64,000 bases of DNA from Gammaproteobacteria bacterium (GTDB lineage Bacteria > Pseudomonadota > Gammaproteobacteria > Pseudomonadales > Pseudohongiellaceae). Position 1 is the first letter of the stretch. Each line of letters begins with the position of its first letter. The notes below the pieces were generated by a model. That model made no database searches and was not told the DNA's origin. It saw only the letters and a list, made by a program, of their open reading frames with translations. A program made the position numbers and the translations under genes. Of this stretch, positions 42,973 to 52,133 are shown one piece after another. The stretch covers positions 1-64,000 of the forward strand of contig VMDC01000029.1 in the NCBI GenBank assembly GCA_008081045.1, read 5' to 3'.

Positions 42973-43401
42973 ATGAGCAATCACCCGTTCGGGCACTCGA
43001 TCAGCAGTGATGACATCAAGGACACCCTGGGTTTCGTTGACAGTTGGGAAGAGCGCTACAAGTACATTATTGATCTTGGAAAAGACCTGCCTGAATTGCC
43101 TGTAGCCAAACGCACCGAGGACAGGCTCGTGCGAGGCTGCCAGAGTCAGGTGTGGATTGACGAACACATCGAAGAAGGCAAGGTTCAGCTCGCTGTCGAC
43201 AGCGATGCCTTTATCGTAAAAGGGCTGCTGTGCATCATTCTTGCGGCCTACAACAACCGCACTCCTCAGGACATTCTGGATTTTGATATCGACGCGTACT
43301 TTGCTGAACTGGAGTTGCTGAATCATCTCTCTGCCTCCAGAGGTAATGGTCTGCGCGCCATGGTGGCGCGGATTCAGTCCATTGCCCGCAGTGCGCTCTG
43401 A
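42973..43401 (+). CDS. sufE: Sulfur acceptor SufE
   Basis: A 142-residue SufE, which takes persulfide from SufS and stimulates it. The acceptor cysteine is in RLVRGCQSQVWID. FVDSWEERYKYIIDLGKDLPELP and LNHLSASRGNGLRAMVARIQ are typical of the family. It is last in the suf operon, 64 bases after sufT. Transcription terminator not seen in the following 170 bases. Confidence 0.95.
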   Translation: MSNHPFGHSISSDDIKDTLGFVDSWEERYKYIIDLGKDLPELPVAKRTEDRLVRGCQSQVWIDEHIEEGKVQLAVDSDAFIVKGLLCIILAAYNNRTPQDILDFDIDAYFAELELLNHLSASRGNGLRAMVARIQSIARSAL

Positions 43402-43572
43402 TCCGAGCGTTGCCTTTCCAACCTGCCTCAGCATGAAGTGGCGCAGGCCCGTTGGCCGATACTCCGCCTGAAGGCAGCCTTTTACCCGGACGTCTTGGTG
43501 TAGCATTGCTGATCGGTTCATCAGTATTTACGGCCCCGCGCTGATTTAAACCGGGCGGACGAACGGGTAAGC

Positions 43573-44661
43573 TTGGCGAAACCCTTGAGAGTAAATAAGG
43601 ATCTGTGCGCCGTGACGATCACCGCTTCTTTGTTCCTGTTGTCCTGGCGACAACTCAGTCCCGGTCATCTGGCCGGGCTGCTGGTCTGTGTGTCTGTTGG
43701 CCTCGCACCGGCCCTGTCCGCACAGGAGACAGCAGATGTGGAACCGGCGGGACTGGCCCAGCTCCTTGAGGCGGCCGGGGAGTCGGCGGAAGGGAAAGTG
43801 CTTCTCTCTGGGCCGGTCAATCAACTTTACGATGAGATTACCCGGCTCAGCGTGCTCGCGCTCATGCCCGAGTGGGCAGATACCCATCAGATAGAAGCGT
43901 TTCAGGTGGGTTCCGGTCAGCTGGCGGAGCACAGTGCTCGTCTGGTTTCGATTCAGCTCGACACCCGCCTCGTCCATCTGCTGGAAATTGCCGGAACAGT
44001 CCGAATCTACACCAAAGACTTGGCCAAACCGGACATGACACGCGCGATTCGCTATTTTGTTCAGGAACTGCAGATCGACTCCAGTTTCAATGGCATGGAG
44101 CGTGCCTCACGCGACCTCTATGACAGTTTAATCAGCCCCTTTGTTGCTGACCTGAGTCAGGCCGAAATCGACACACTGATCATAACCGCCACGGGTGGCC
44201 TTCGCGCTGTGCCCTATGCGGCGCTCTACTCCGGCAGTGAGTATTTGTTGGAAGATTTTATTCTGCAGATCGCGCCTATCCCGGCAGAAGTGACTTACCG
44301 TGCGACAGGTTCCGCCGGTTCTTCTGCGCCTGAGGCTGTCCCCTCGTCAGCAAATGATGCGCTGCAGATTTCACTTGCCGAAGAATCTCTGGCTCTGGCC
44401 GTCAGCAGATCTCCCGTCACTGCAGCTGCTGAGGCGAATCGCCTGTTGGGTGCCCATTACAGTCTGGGTCTGCCGGCAAATCTGGCGAGTCTTTGGTCGA
44501 CCAACCCGACAGCGCACGAAAAGCTGATGGCTGATTACCGGGACGGCAGAGCAGCAGGCCTGCAGCCAGCGACCGCTCTGCAAGCCGCTCAGCGCGCAAT
44601 GCAGGCTTCACCCAGGTTCGGGCATCCTTATTTCTGGGGAGGATATCTGCTCGCTAAATAG
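43573..44661 (+). CDS. Exported CHAT-domain protein with degenerate protease site
   Basis: A 362-residue protein with a hydrophobic N-terminus ending near APALSAQ (residue 51). The C-terminal two-thirds align with the CHAT (caspase-like) domain: LYDSLISPFVADLSQAEIDTL, ATGGLRAVPYAALYSG, EYLLEDFILQIAPIP, LPANLASLWSTNPTAHEKLM and AALQ-type helix ending SPRFGHPYFWGGYLLA. The catalytic His-Gly segment is missing between residues 240 and 270. At the position of the usual S-A-C motif it reads VSRS (277-280), so Cys appears to be Ser. It has no TPR repeats. Peptidase activity is doubtful. The start is uncertain: TTG 43573, TTG 43585 or GTG 43612, the last with AAGGAT upstream. Confidence 0.7.
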   Translation: MAKPLRVNKDLCAVTITASLFLLSWRQLSPGHLAGLLVCVSVGLAPALSAQETADVEPAGLAQLLEAAGESAEGKVLLSGPVNQLYDEITRLSVLALMPEWADTHQIEAFQVGSGQLAEHSARLVSIQLDTRLVHLLEIAGTVRIYTKDLAKPDMTRAIRYFVQELQIDSSFNGMERASRDLYDSLISPFVADLSQAEIDTLIITATGGLRAVPYAALYSGSEYLLEDFILQIAPIPAEVTYRATGSAGSSAPEAVPSSANDALQISLAEESLALAVSRSPVTAAAEANRLLGAHYSLGLPANLASLWSTNPTAHEKLMADYRDGRAAGLQPATALQAAQRAMQASPRFGHPYFWGGYLLAK

Positions 44662-44713
44662 AATGCCGCCTTGCTACAAGTTACTCCGCTGTCTGTTGCT
44701 CTTTTCACAGTAA

Positions 44714-44737
44714 ACCGGCCGCGGCGACCTGGCCGGT
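44714..44737. terminator. Hairpin between convergent CHAT and nhaC genes
   Basis: ACCGGCC (44714-44720) pairs with GGCCGGT (44731-44737) over a ten-base loop. No T run follows, so termination is possible but weak. Confidence 0.35.
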
Positions 44738-44743
44738 ATGACT

Positions 44744-46258
44744 TCAGACGCTGCTCCTGGCCTCGCCTGTGATCAGTCGCTGCAGACCCATCAGAAGGAT
44801 GATCTGCAGAGCGATCAGCATCAAAAGTATCCAGTACTCACCGTGCAGGCCGGCCAGCAAGAATCCGCCTAAACTGATCATTCCATTAAAAAGCGCATAG
44901 GGTAGCTGGGTCCTGAAATGTTCGATCTGAGCACATCCGGCACCTGTTGAGGAAAGGATTGTCGTTTCAGATATAGGCGAGCTGTGATCGCCAAACAGCC
45001 CGCCCGAGAGCACTGCCCCCATACAGGCGTACAGTGGCGCCCCCACAAGGCTTGCCGTGGGAATGACCAGTGGAAACATAATGGCAAAGGTTCCCCATGA
45101 CGAGCCCGTGGCAAAACTCAGCAATGCTGACAGCACAAAGATGACTGCCGGCAGTAACCAGACGGGCAGGGCAGCTTCGGTGACCCCGGAGATAAAGACG
45201 TCGGCGCCGAGACTCCGGCCGATATCAGAGAGCGCCCACGCGAGCAGCAGGGTCACTGCTACCAGCGTCATGTTCGTCATGCCTTTCAGGTAAATGTCGA
45301 TGCTCTGCAGAACGGGTCTGACTCTGAGCAAGGCCATCAGAGTAATCAGGGTGACCGCCGCACTGAAATAGGCGCTGGAGAGCCCGGCGCGAAACAGTGA
45401 GCCGGACACCGGCTTGAGAGGGAACCCGAGTGGGACCAGCTGCCAGCAGAGCACACCCGCGAGTACGGCCAGCGGCAGCCAGACCAGCATGGGTCGGGCA
45501 TTGGCGTGTGTGAAGCCTTTGATCTCGCCGCCGTCAGATTCGGCTATTGCGGGTGATGAATGAGTGTCCTGACGGGCAGTAATTTCGGCCTTCTGCATGG
45601 GGCCAAAATCCAGCTTCAGCACGCTCATCAGTGGCACCATGCCGACCGCCAGCCAGGCATAAAACTGAAAAGGCATGGTCTGAACAAACGCGGCGAACTC
45701 ATTCTGCTCAAGACCCACAGCGGTGAACTCCTGACTCATCAGGCCCATGATATAGACGCCCCACCCGATAAAAGGCACCAGGATCGCGACCGGAGAAGAC
45801 GTTGAGTCAATGATGAATGCCAGTTTCTGGCGGGAGATTTGCAGGCGGTCGATCAGTGGTCGAAAAACGGGCCCGATGATGAGTGGCGTACCGAGATCAG
45901 AAAAGAAAATGGCAATCCCACCGAGCCAGGCGGCCAGCTGAGCCTGGAGACGCGATCTGATCCGGGAATTGATAGATTGAGCAAAGGCTGCGCCCCCTCC
46001 GCTTTTTTCCATCAGAGCCACGAAGCCACCGATGAATGCCAGCAGCACGAGTACACCGGCATTATAGGAATCGGTGAGTTCAGGCACGAGGTGCTCGATG
46101 ACCATTTGGCTCATGGCGGCCAGCGGAGATGGGCCGTGCACCATCATCACTCCGACGAACACGCCACTGAAAAGCCCCACAATAACGTTGCGGGTGGTGA
46201 GAGACAGCACAAGGGTAACGACGAGAGGGAGGAGGGAGCTGGCGTCAGGCTCAAGCAT
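44744..46258 (-). CDS. NhaC-family Na+/H+ antiporter
   Basis: About 504 residues with 11-12 membrane segments. DASSLLPLVVTLVLSLTTRNVIVGLFSG, a GGGAAFAQSINSR loop and the diagnostic GDHSSPISETTILSSTGAGC near the C-terminus place it in the NhaC branch of ion transporters. It would exchange sodium for protons, or possibly carry an organic ion. The frame extends to TTG 46327, but that would overlap the promoter and TetR operator for the divergent hydrolase. I therefore prefer ATG 46258, though it has no strong ribosome site. Divergent from the TetR-controlled operon. Confidence 0.85.
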   Translation of the reverse strand: MLEPDASSLLPLVVTLVLSLTTRNVIVGLFSGVFVGVMMVHGPSPLAAMSQMVIEHLVPELTDSYNAGVLVLLAFIGGFVALMEKSGGGAAFAQSINSRIRSRLQAQLAAWLGGIAIFFSDLGTPLIIGPVFRPLIDRLQISRQKLAFIIDSTSSPVAILVPFIGWGVYIMGLMSQEFTAVGLEQNEFAAFVQTMPFQFYAWLAVGMVPLMSVLKLDFGPMQKAEITARQDTHSSPAIAESDGGEIKGFTHANARPMLVWLPLAVLAGVLCWQLVPLGFPLKPVSGSLFRAGLSSAYFSAAVTLITLMALLRVRPVLQSIDIYLKGMTNMTLVAVTLLLAWALSDIGRSLGADVFISGVTEAALPVWLLPAVIFVLSALLSFATGSSWGTFAIMFPLVIPTASLVGAPLYACMGAVLSGGLFGDHSSPISETTILSSTGAGCAQIEHFRTQLPYALFNGMISLGGFLLAGLHGEYWILLMLIALQIILLMGLQRLITGEARSSV

Positions 46259-46320
46259 CGGCGCAGTAAATACCGAAAATCCAACTATTTCAAGCCAGTG
46301 GGAAAATGTCGGGCTGATAT

Positions 46321-46349
46321 TTGACAAACTACCTACCGTTCGGTAGTTT
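46321..46349 (+). promoter_or_regulatory. Sigma-70 promoter with TetR operator in its spacer
   Basis: TTGACA (46321-46326), a 17-base spacer and TAGTTT (46344-46349) form a strong promoter. The spacer and -10 contain the near palindrome ACCTACCGTTCGGTAGTT (46331-46348) with inner CTACCG-TT-CGGTAG, the classic ACCG-NN-CGGT operator of TetR/AcrR regulators. A repressor bound here blocks RNA polymerase. The hydrolase and its tetR gene follow. Confidence 0.8.
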
Positions 46350-46371
46350 TTAGGCTGAAGGAGATAATCTG

Positions 46372-47484
46372 ATGAAAAATAAAAATCCTAAGCAGACCAT
46401 GCTGCGACTTTCGGTAGCTTTACTTGTCCTGTTGACCTCAACCATAGCCCGGGCGCAAACAGCGCCTCAGGCAAACAGTGAGCCCAACGATCAGTTCGGC
46501 GGTGCGTTCGAGAATGACGAAAGTGATGTGACGCTTTTTCGCGGTGCTGCGAACAATTCCTGGTTTCCCGTATATTTCAACGCCGAACCTGAACCGGGCG
46601 CCGAAGACGTGCCCGTCGAAATCCGGGAAATCAATTTGCGACCGGAAAGAGACGTGACTCTCCACGTCGAGATTTACAATCCTGAGGGGTCGATTCCCCT
46701 TATCATCACGCCGGGCGGAAACGGAGACACCAATGGCTTCGGCGGGTTTGCACGCAACGTCGCTGCAGCAGAGCCGGATTTCAGGGTGATCATTTACGAC
46801 CGTCGGAACATCGGTCTGTCAGAAGTCACGTTCGGCAGCCAGCCACAGATGGTAGAGGAGGGTGAGGATCTGCACATTTTGGTTAAACGCCTTGGTGTGG
46901 CGCCTGCCGCATTCTATGGCATGTCCTCTGGTGGTCGTTCCAACATGATACTGGCCTCACGCTATCCGGAAGACATTGCAGCGCTCATTATTGCGCCGCT
47001 CACTGGCGGCCCTTATGCGGCTGCCCGTCTGTCTGAGGATTATTTCTTTAAGTATCTTCCAGAGAAAACCCTGATGACGAGAGAACATCTGGATAATCTG
47101 CCTCTTACGTCAATGCAGGACGTTGCTGAAACGGAATATTGGAGCGCTTATCTGGACCGTAATACGCCGGAGCGGCGAGCGCGATTCTTCGCGGCCAATG
47201 TGTCAGATTTCCTCGCGGCGATGCGAACCTCAGGTGAACACTTGCAGGCGACACGCTTTCAGACGGCGCTGGGGATGCCGGATGAAGCGCTGGCCGCGAT
47301 CCGGGTTCCTGCGACTCTGCTGCTGCATCACGATCAGTACAGCGATAACCTGCATCCGATCACGAACTCAAGAGCTGCCACGACGCTGATCAATAACTCC
47401 ACGTTTGCATTTGGCAGAGAGCTTCCGCAAATACTGGAAGCGATGGTTCCCTTTGTAAAAGCGCACACGCCTCCGCTTAACTGA
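46372..47484 (+). CDS. Exported alpha/beta hydrolase under TetR control
   Basis: A 370-residue protein with a signal peptide (LLVLLTSTIARAQ). Core motifs: IPLIITPGGNGDTNGFGGF (oxyanion region), VIIYDRRNIGLSE and the nucleophile elbow YGMSSGGRS, with Ser in the G-x-S-x-G position. LLLHHDQYSDNLHP contributes likely acid or His residues. The ribosome site GAAGGAG lies upstream of ATG 46372. The stop overlaps the tetR start by one base. Expression is probably induced when the TetR protein releases its operator, so the substrate may be the inducer or a related compound. Confidence 0.82.
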   Translation: MKNKNPKQTMLRLSVALLVLLTSTIARAQTAPQANSEPNDQFGGAFENDESDVTLFRGAANNSWFPVYFNAEPEPGAEDVPVEIREINLRPERDVTLHVEIYNPEGSIPLIITPGGNGDTNGFGGFARNVAAAEPDFRVIIYDRRNIGLSEVTFGSQPQMVEEGEDLHILVKRLGVAPAAFYGMSSGGRSNMILASRYPEDIAALIIAPLTGGPYAAARLSEDYFFKYLPEKTLMTREHLDNLPLTSMQDVAETEYWSAYLDRNTPERRARFFAANVSDFLAAMRTSGEHLQATRFQTALGMPDEALAAIRVPATLLLHHDQYSDNLHPITNSRAATTLINNSTFAFGRELPQILEAMVPFVKAHTPPLN

Positions 47485-48077
47485 TGAATGCAACCGCAGA
47501 CAGGATTCTCGATGCCGGTCAGGAGCTGATTCAGACCGGGGGGTTCTCGGCGATGAGCTTTCAGGACATAGCCTCTGAAGTCGGCATCAGAAAGCCCAGT
47601 ATCATCCACCACTTTCCCACCAAAGCGGAACTGGGTGTTGCGATCATCCGTCGTTACCGAGATACGTTTGCCGCCCAACTGCAACAGATCAGCGAGGACC
47701 CTGCCAAGTCCTCCTGGGATGCATTGGAGTTCTACTTCTCACCCTATCTGTTTTTAGCTTCCACCCCGGACAAAGTATGTCTTTGCGGCGCACTCGCGGG
47801 TGAGATACCTGTTCTGCCGGAAGTCATGCGCGTTGAAGTGAAGCAATTTATTGAAGCGCATCAGCGATGGCTTGAGGAGATCTTGCGAGAAGGAGTCGAA
47901 CGCGGCGAACTAATGCTCATCGACTCGTCGAAATCTTTGTCCCGGGTAATCTTTAATTCTCTCCAGGGTTCTTTGCTCGTCAGGCGTTCGACAGAGGATG
48001 TAAGCCAGTTGAAAGAGATTATCAATGCAATGCGAAAATTAGTGAAAAGCGAATCTAGTATCCAACAGATTCGATAA
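47484..48077 (+). CDS. TetR/AcrR-family regulator
   Basis: A 197-residue repressor. The N-terminal helix-turn-helix reads ADRILDAGQELIQTGGFSAMSFQDIASEVGIRKPSIIHHFPTKAEL, textbook TetR. The C-terminal part contains CLCGALAGEIPVLP, a pattern found in AcrR-like ligand-binding domains. Its ATG overlaps the stop of the hydrolase gene (TGATG), so they are translated together. The operator at 46331-46348 is its probable target, giving autoregulation. The last 23 bases overlap the end of the convergent, AT-richer hydrolase gene. Confidence 0.92.
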   Translation: MNATADRILDAGQELIQTGGFSAMSFQDIASEVGIRKPSIIHHFPTKAELGVAIIRRYRDTFAAQLQQISEDPAKSSWDALEFYFSPYLFLASTPDKVCLCGALAGEIPVLPEVMRVEVKQFIEAHQRWLEEILREGVERGELMLIDSSKSLSRVIFNSLQGSLLVRRSTEDVSQLKEIINAMRKLVKSESSIQQIR

Positions 48078-49050
48078 ACGCTTTGATACTCGCGACGCCG
48101 TTGCGGCTCCTTGCAAGATCACAATGGTCAACTCCGTCTAATTCTATGAATTCTGAGTTGGGAATATTGGAATGCAAGAACCGTCCCATTCGAATCGGAA
48201 CCGCGAGATCTCCAGTAAAGTGCACAATTAAAGTAGGACAAGTAATTTTTGAAAGTAATGGCCTTACATCGAGCGTCTTCATGTATTCGACAATCTGGAT
48301 CATCGATCTCTTGTCCGCAAGTAATTTTTCGAACCCGCGATAAGTCTCATCATCAATAGTTTCGGCGCTAATACTGGGGAATAAGATATGTCTGCCGTTT
48401 CCTCTGCCCCATGATTCGGCAAGGCCATCGAGAGTCTTGTTTGAAAACCCCATTGGGAAGTCATCGGATCGTGAGAACTTCGGTGTTGTTCCGAATAAAA
48501 TCAACCCGCGAACCCGATGAGGATTTTCCACAGCATATTTAATGCTCATTGGGCCGCCTTCCGATATGCCCATTAAGAAAAAGCTATCTGAGCCAGAAGC
48601 ATCAGCCACACACTCGATGTCACTGACCCTATCCTCCATTGTGGCAACAGAGCTCGTTGGATCGGACAATCCTTGGCCTCGTTTATCGAAGTTAATAACT
48701 TTTGCGAAACGGGCAAGCCCATCCATCGAATCCTTGATCGGAGGCAAATTAGATGAAACATGGAGATTGGAAATGATGCCTGGAGTTACTATCAGCGTTG
48801 GGTTTTCTTTACCGAATACCGAATACGCTATATTTATCCCTCCAGAGTTTCCGTAATTGATGGTATGGGGGGATGGGGCGCTCAGCTCAGCCAGTGTGAG
48901 CCGCTCCGAGAGACTACCTGGCTTTGCGGGTTTTGACATCCGAGCGATGAAATTCTTTCCAGCTGTGGCAAAAAAGCCAACAATCACGGCGAGTGCGGCA
49001 AGGGCACTAAGCAGACTTTCATTCTCTGTAAAAAAATCTAAAGCTTGCAC
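48055..49050 (-). CDS. Membrane-anchored alpha/beta hydrolase, likely acquired
   Basis: A 331-residue protein with an N-terminal membrane helix (LLSALAALAVIVGFFATAG). It keeps the hydrolase core: LIVTPGIISNLHVSS, VINFDKRGQGLSDP, the nucleophile elbow LMGISEGGPM and a C-terminal GVDHCDLARS His. This layout is close to hydrolases found beside adenylate cyclase-like domains, but no cyclase is present. The gene and its flanks are visibly AT-richer than the surrounding DNA and the codon choice differs (many AAT, ATA, TTA-type codons), suggesting recent transfer. It overlaps the 3' end of tetR by 23 bases. Confidence 0.8.
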   Translation of the reverse strand: MQALDFFTENESLLSALAALAVIVGFFATAGKNFIARMSKPAKPGSLSERLTLAELSAPSPHTINYGNSGGINIAYSVFGKENPTLIVTPGIISNLHVSSNLPPIKDSMDGLARFAKVINFDKRGQGLSDPTSSVATMEDRVSDIECVADASGSDSFFLMGISEGGPMSIKYAVENPHRVRGLILFGTTPKFSRSDDFPMGFSNKTLDGLAESWGRGNGRHILFPSISAETIDDETYRGFEKLLADKRSMIQIVEYMKTLDVRPLLSKITCPTLIVHFTGDLAVPIRMGRFLHSNIPNSEFIELDGVDHCDLARSRNGVASIKAFIESVGY

Positions 49051-49125
49051 AAGTTAGTCCTCGGAATGAGCTTAATAGCAGATCGATTGGCTTATTCTGA
49101 CGCTAGTAAATTATTGGAAAGCATA

Positions 49126-50547
49126 CTAAGGATTGCGAGATCTAGTTTCTTCGGTTGCTTTTCTCCATTCATATTCATATGTATCCGGAAGCACTTTAGT
49201 ACCAGAGCTGAACTTGAACGGAACACCGGCGATGCCGCTTTCATACTCTGCTTCGAGGTAGTAGGCCACGTATCCTGACTCGGGTTGTTCCATCTGGATT
49301 TCGTAGACGCCGGGCGCCGTGGCACGGATTTCGGAACTGCTGTAGGCACGACCGATTTTTGCCTGAGTGAAGTTTCGTTCAGATTCGTTGGTGGCCTGCC
49401 AGAGCAGGACTTTTGTCGGCTCGTCCAGTGAAAACAGGGTGATGGTCCCAGTGTCGGAAACACGCCACGAGTAGCGCGGCAGTGGCACGTTATAGACAAC
49501 TGAGTGATACCAGGAGTCCAGACTGTCTATTACATCGGTATCGCGCATGCTGTGATTGGAGTTGGGCACGTACCGCAGATGCTTCTCTCCGACAAGATCG
49601 TCCCAGTAGAATTGCCATGAATCGGGCAAGAAAAACTCGTCTCCCGTAGAGTTAAGGATGTATTTGGGCAAGGTAAGCCGTTCCCGGTATTCATAGGGTT
49701 CTACCATGTCCATCAATTCATCCCATTCGGGCGTGTCTATCCAGTTGACCACGCCGCTGGTGACATAATCGATGACGGCCAGCGAATAGGCTCCGTATAC
49801 GGAGTAGTGATGCTTGAAAGAATCACTGATATTGAGCATATCGATTACAATCGGAGCGATCGCAATCACTCTCGGATCTACTATCGCGGTTGTCCAGGTA
49901 GTCCAGCCGCGCTTTGAACCGCCTGCGACAACAAATTTGTCTACGGTCAGTGCGTTTTCAGATGTGCTCGATACCACAGAGGTGACTGTATCCATGGCCC
50001 TGACGGCAGATTTTGTCATGGGCAGCCTCAGCGGCCACTTTTCATCACCGGTGCGGAAATATTTGTCCCAGGTGTAAGCGATGATTGCATCTTCGGTTCT
50101 TCCGATATCAGGGCTGTCAGTAAAACGGAGAGGTTGATTCGGCACCATGTAAAGCGTGCTGACGACGGTCTGGGTTCTGAGTGCCCGGGTGATATCACTT
50201 TCAGGCGCCGTCTCAGGCAGACTGTTCGACTTGCTGCCTCCGGTGATATACAGAAAAGCAATGTTGCTGTTGACAGTATCCGGAATGGTCACTGTCATGT
50301 AGTGTTGCCAGATGGGGTCGTTGACTTCAGCCTTGGTCAGCCATTGCTGAGAAGTCATTTCTATTATCAGTGTCCTGTATCCCGGTCCTGCAACGGTGTC
50401 GGCAACGGTATAGGCATAATTCTCGTCTGCGGTGTTTACATATTCGTCCAGGGCTGTGTAGCTCAGACCGTTCGCCAGAACGACCGCCGAATGTGTGATG
50501 AGCAGCCCGAAAGCAATCCGCCTGAGTATTCTGATGATGTCTGTCAC
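49126..50547 (-). CDS. PhoPQ-activated pathogenicity-related (PqaA) family protein
   Basis: A 473-residue exported protein (signal LRRIAFGLLITHSAVVLANG). TALDEYVNTADENYAYTV, QQWLTKAEVNDPIWQHYMTVTIPD, and VVAGGSKRGWTTWTTAIVDPRV follow the PqaA family, an alpha/beta hydrolase relative whose elbow reads GGSKRGW with Ser. FLPDSWQFYWDDLVGEKHLRYVPNSNHSM supplies the later conserved block. In Salmonella the founding member is PhoPQ-regulated and linked to antimicrobial peptide resistance. Its enzymatic role is unclear, and no PhoPQ site was tested here. Start is GTG 50547. Confidence 0.85.
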   Translation of the reverse strand: MTDIIRILRRIAFGLLITHSAVVLANGLSYTALDEYVNTADENYAYTVADTVAGPGYRTLIIEMTSQQWLTKAEVNDPIWQHYMTVTIPDTVNSNIAFLYITGGSKSNSLPETAPESDITRALRTQTVVSTLYMVPNQPLRFTDSPDIGRTEDAIIAYTWDKYFRTGDEKWPLRLPMTKSAVRAMDTVTSVVSSTSENALTVDKFVVAGGSKRGWTTWTTAIVDPRVIAIAPIVIDMLNISDSFKHHYSVYGAYSLAVIDYVTSGVVNWIDTPEWDELMDMVEPYEYRERLTLPKYILNSTGDEFFLPDSWQFYWDDLVGEKHLRYVPNSNHSMRDTDVIDSLDSWYHSVVYNVPLPRYSWRVSDTGTITLFSLDEPTKVLLWQATNESERNFTQAKIGRAYSSSEIRATAPGVYEIQMEQPESGYVAYYLEAEYESGIAGVPFKFSSGTKVLPDTYEYEWRKATEETRSRNP

Positions 50548-50811
50548 TTCGTCGTCTCCTTTCTGATACCGGCCCGAGGCCAGTGACCCCCTGCAATTGA
50601 CTTCCTCTGACCCTGCTGTCGCCCTGCACCAGCGCGCGATGCGGCCTGATCAACCCGGGCGTGTTTTGCCTTACCTTAGCACAGTCCGACGCGGGCGTGA
50701 CAGGTAGCCCGAAGATGCAGTCTGCTGACCACGCGCCGGCTTGCGAAGGTGCAGGGGCGCGCTAAGGCAAACTTACAACTGTCTCTGGTTAGACCGGAAT
50801 CAGGCGCTCAT

Positions 50812-51963
50812 TCAGCTCAGCCGGAGAAGGACTTGCGCTGTGAGCAGGCCGAGGAATGAACCCAGCAGTGAGCCGAGCAGTGACATCAGGATCGCTGTCG
50901 GGATAAGCCGTTGTTCAAAGGTGGCGGCAACCACCGTGGCAGACGGTGCGCTGCCGATATTCGCGACGGAGGCAATAGCCGCCAGGGCGATATCGATTTT
51001 GAGAACTTTTGCCGCTGCAATCATGGCAAATCCGTGCAGACCGAGTATGAAAAAGCCGGACAGGATATAGAACGGTGCATCCAGAATGGCAGTCAGGCTC
51101 ACCTCGGCTCCGATCAGAGCGACGATGATATACAGCATAACTCCCGAAACTTCTTCTGCGGCGGGTAACTTTCTCAAAGGAGTATGTGCGGCAAGAGTAC
51201 CCAGAGCGGTGGACAGAATCACTGTCCATAACATGGCTGAGGAGAGTCCGATTGACGCAAGTTTTGATCCCAGAGAAGTGCTAACAGAGGCTGCCAGCAG
51301 TGAGATACCAAGACAGCTCATCAGCCCAGAGGCATCAATCCGTTCCCTCTCTGGCTCCGGCACACGATAGGCGGCTTTATCTGCGACTGTCTCTACGCCG
51401 AGCTTTTGGTTGATTGCCTGCCGATGCGGCTTCATCGCCATGACAACCACCAGCCACACCGAGTAGCACAGGGCGCCCATCAGCAGCGTATAGCTCATGG
51501 CACTGTCAGTCACCTGCAACGCCTCCTTGACGGCAACGAAGTTCTGGGTGCCCCCGGTCCAGCCCGCGGCCATGACGCCAAACGTCTGGCTGCTCTCTTG
51601 TCCCAGGAAACCGCGCATTAGCAAATGGGTAATCACAAAGCCAACTACAATAGTCGCGGCGGATACCAGACACAACAGTATGGTTTTAACGCCAAGTTTT
51701 TTCAGTTCCGTAAAGCTGAATTTGAGCGACATCAGAAACAGCATCATCGGGATCATCAGATCCCGGGTTGACTCTCTGGTTGCGCGGACCGATTCGGTGA
51801 ACTCCCAGATGCCGAGGGTGTAGCCAAGCATCGCACCGAACATGATCAGCACAATGGGGGGAAACCAGGTAAACAGCCTGACGGTGAAAGCCCGTTCCAT
51901 CGCCAACAGTGATGCACATAAGATCACGATTGCTGTCAGGAAAACGAAGCCATCATCTATCAT
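50812..51963 (-). CDS. DUF819-family membrane protein
   Basis: A 383-residue integral membrane protein with about ten helices. PMMLFLMSLKFSFTELKKLG, FGVMAAGWTGGTQNFVAVKEAL and ASVANIGSAPSATVVAATF, with the GG and N-x-G-S-A-P motifs, are typical of DUF819 (YjcL-like) transport proteins related to bile-acid:sodium-type folds. Substrate unknown. Start ATG 51963. Its neighbours are the PqaA-like and methyltransferase-like genes, all leftward but separated by 170 to 260 bases. Confidence 0.85.
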   Translation of the reverse strand: MIDDGFVFLTAIVILCASLLAMERAFTVRLFTWFPPIVLIMFGAMLGYTLGIWEFTESVRATRESTRDLMIPMMLFLMSLKFSFTELKKLGVKTILLCLVSAATIVVGFVITHLLMRGFLGQESSQTFGVMAAGWTGGTQNFVAVKEALQVTDSAMSYTLLMGALCYSVWLVVVMAMKPHRQAINQKLGVETVADKAAYRVPEPERERIDASGLMSCLGISLLAASVSTSLGSKLASIGLSSAMLWTVILSTALGTLAAHTPLRKLPAAEEVSGVMLYIIVALIGAEVSLTAILDAPFYILSGFFILGLHGFAMIAAAKVLKIDIALAAIASVANIGSAPSATVVAATFEQRLIPTAILMSLLGSLLGSFLGLLTAQVLLRLS

Positions 51964-52133
51964 TCGATTGACCGCCCGGTGGCGCTGTGTGGCATGGCTT
52001 GCTGGCTCTTACTGCGGAAGAAAGCTGGCACTCAGTGCGCAAGCAGTTGCCCTGAGTGTCAGCTGCATCTGCGCGCCCTTTTCCGGTGGATTCGAAGGTG
52101 TTCCGTGGCCAGGGAAAAGGGCGGCGAAGGGGT

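Noticed and set aside
43573-44661. CHAT gene as an active defence protease (Craspase-like) system
   Set aside because: No CRISPR or effector gene nearby, no TPRs, a signal peptide and loss of the catalytic residues.
46259-46327. N-terminal extension of the NhaC antiporter from TTG 46327
   Set aside because: It would cover the divergent promoter and TetR operator, and has no ribosome site. The ATG 46258 product fits the family better.
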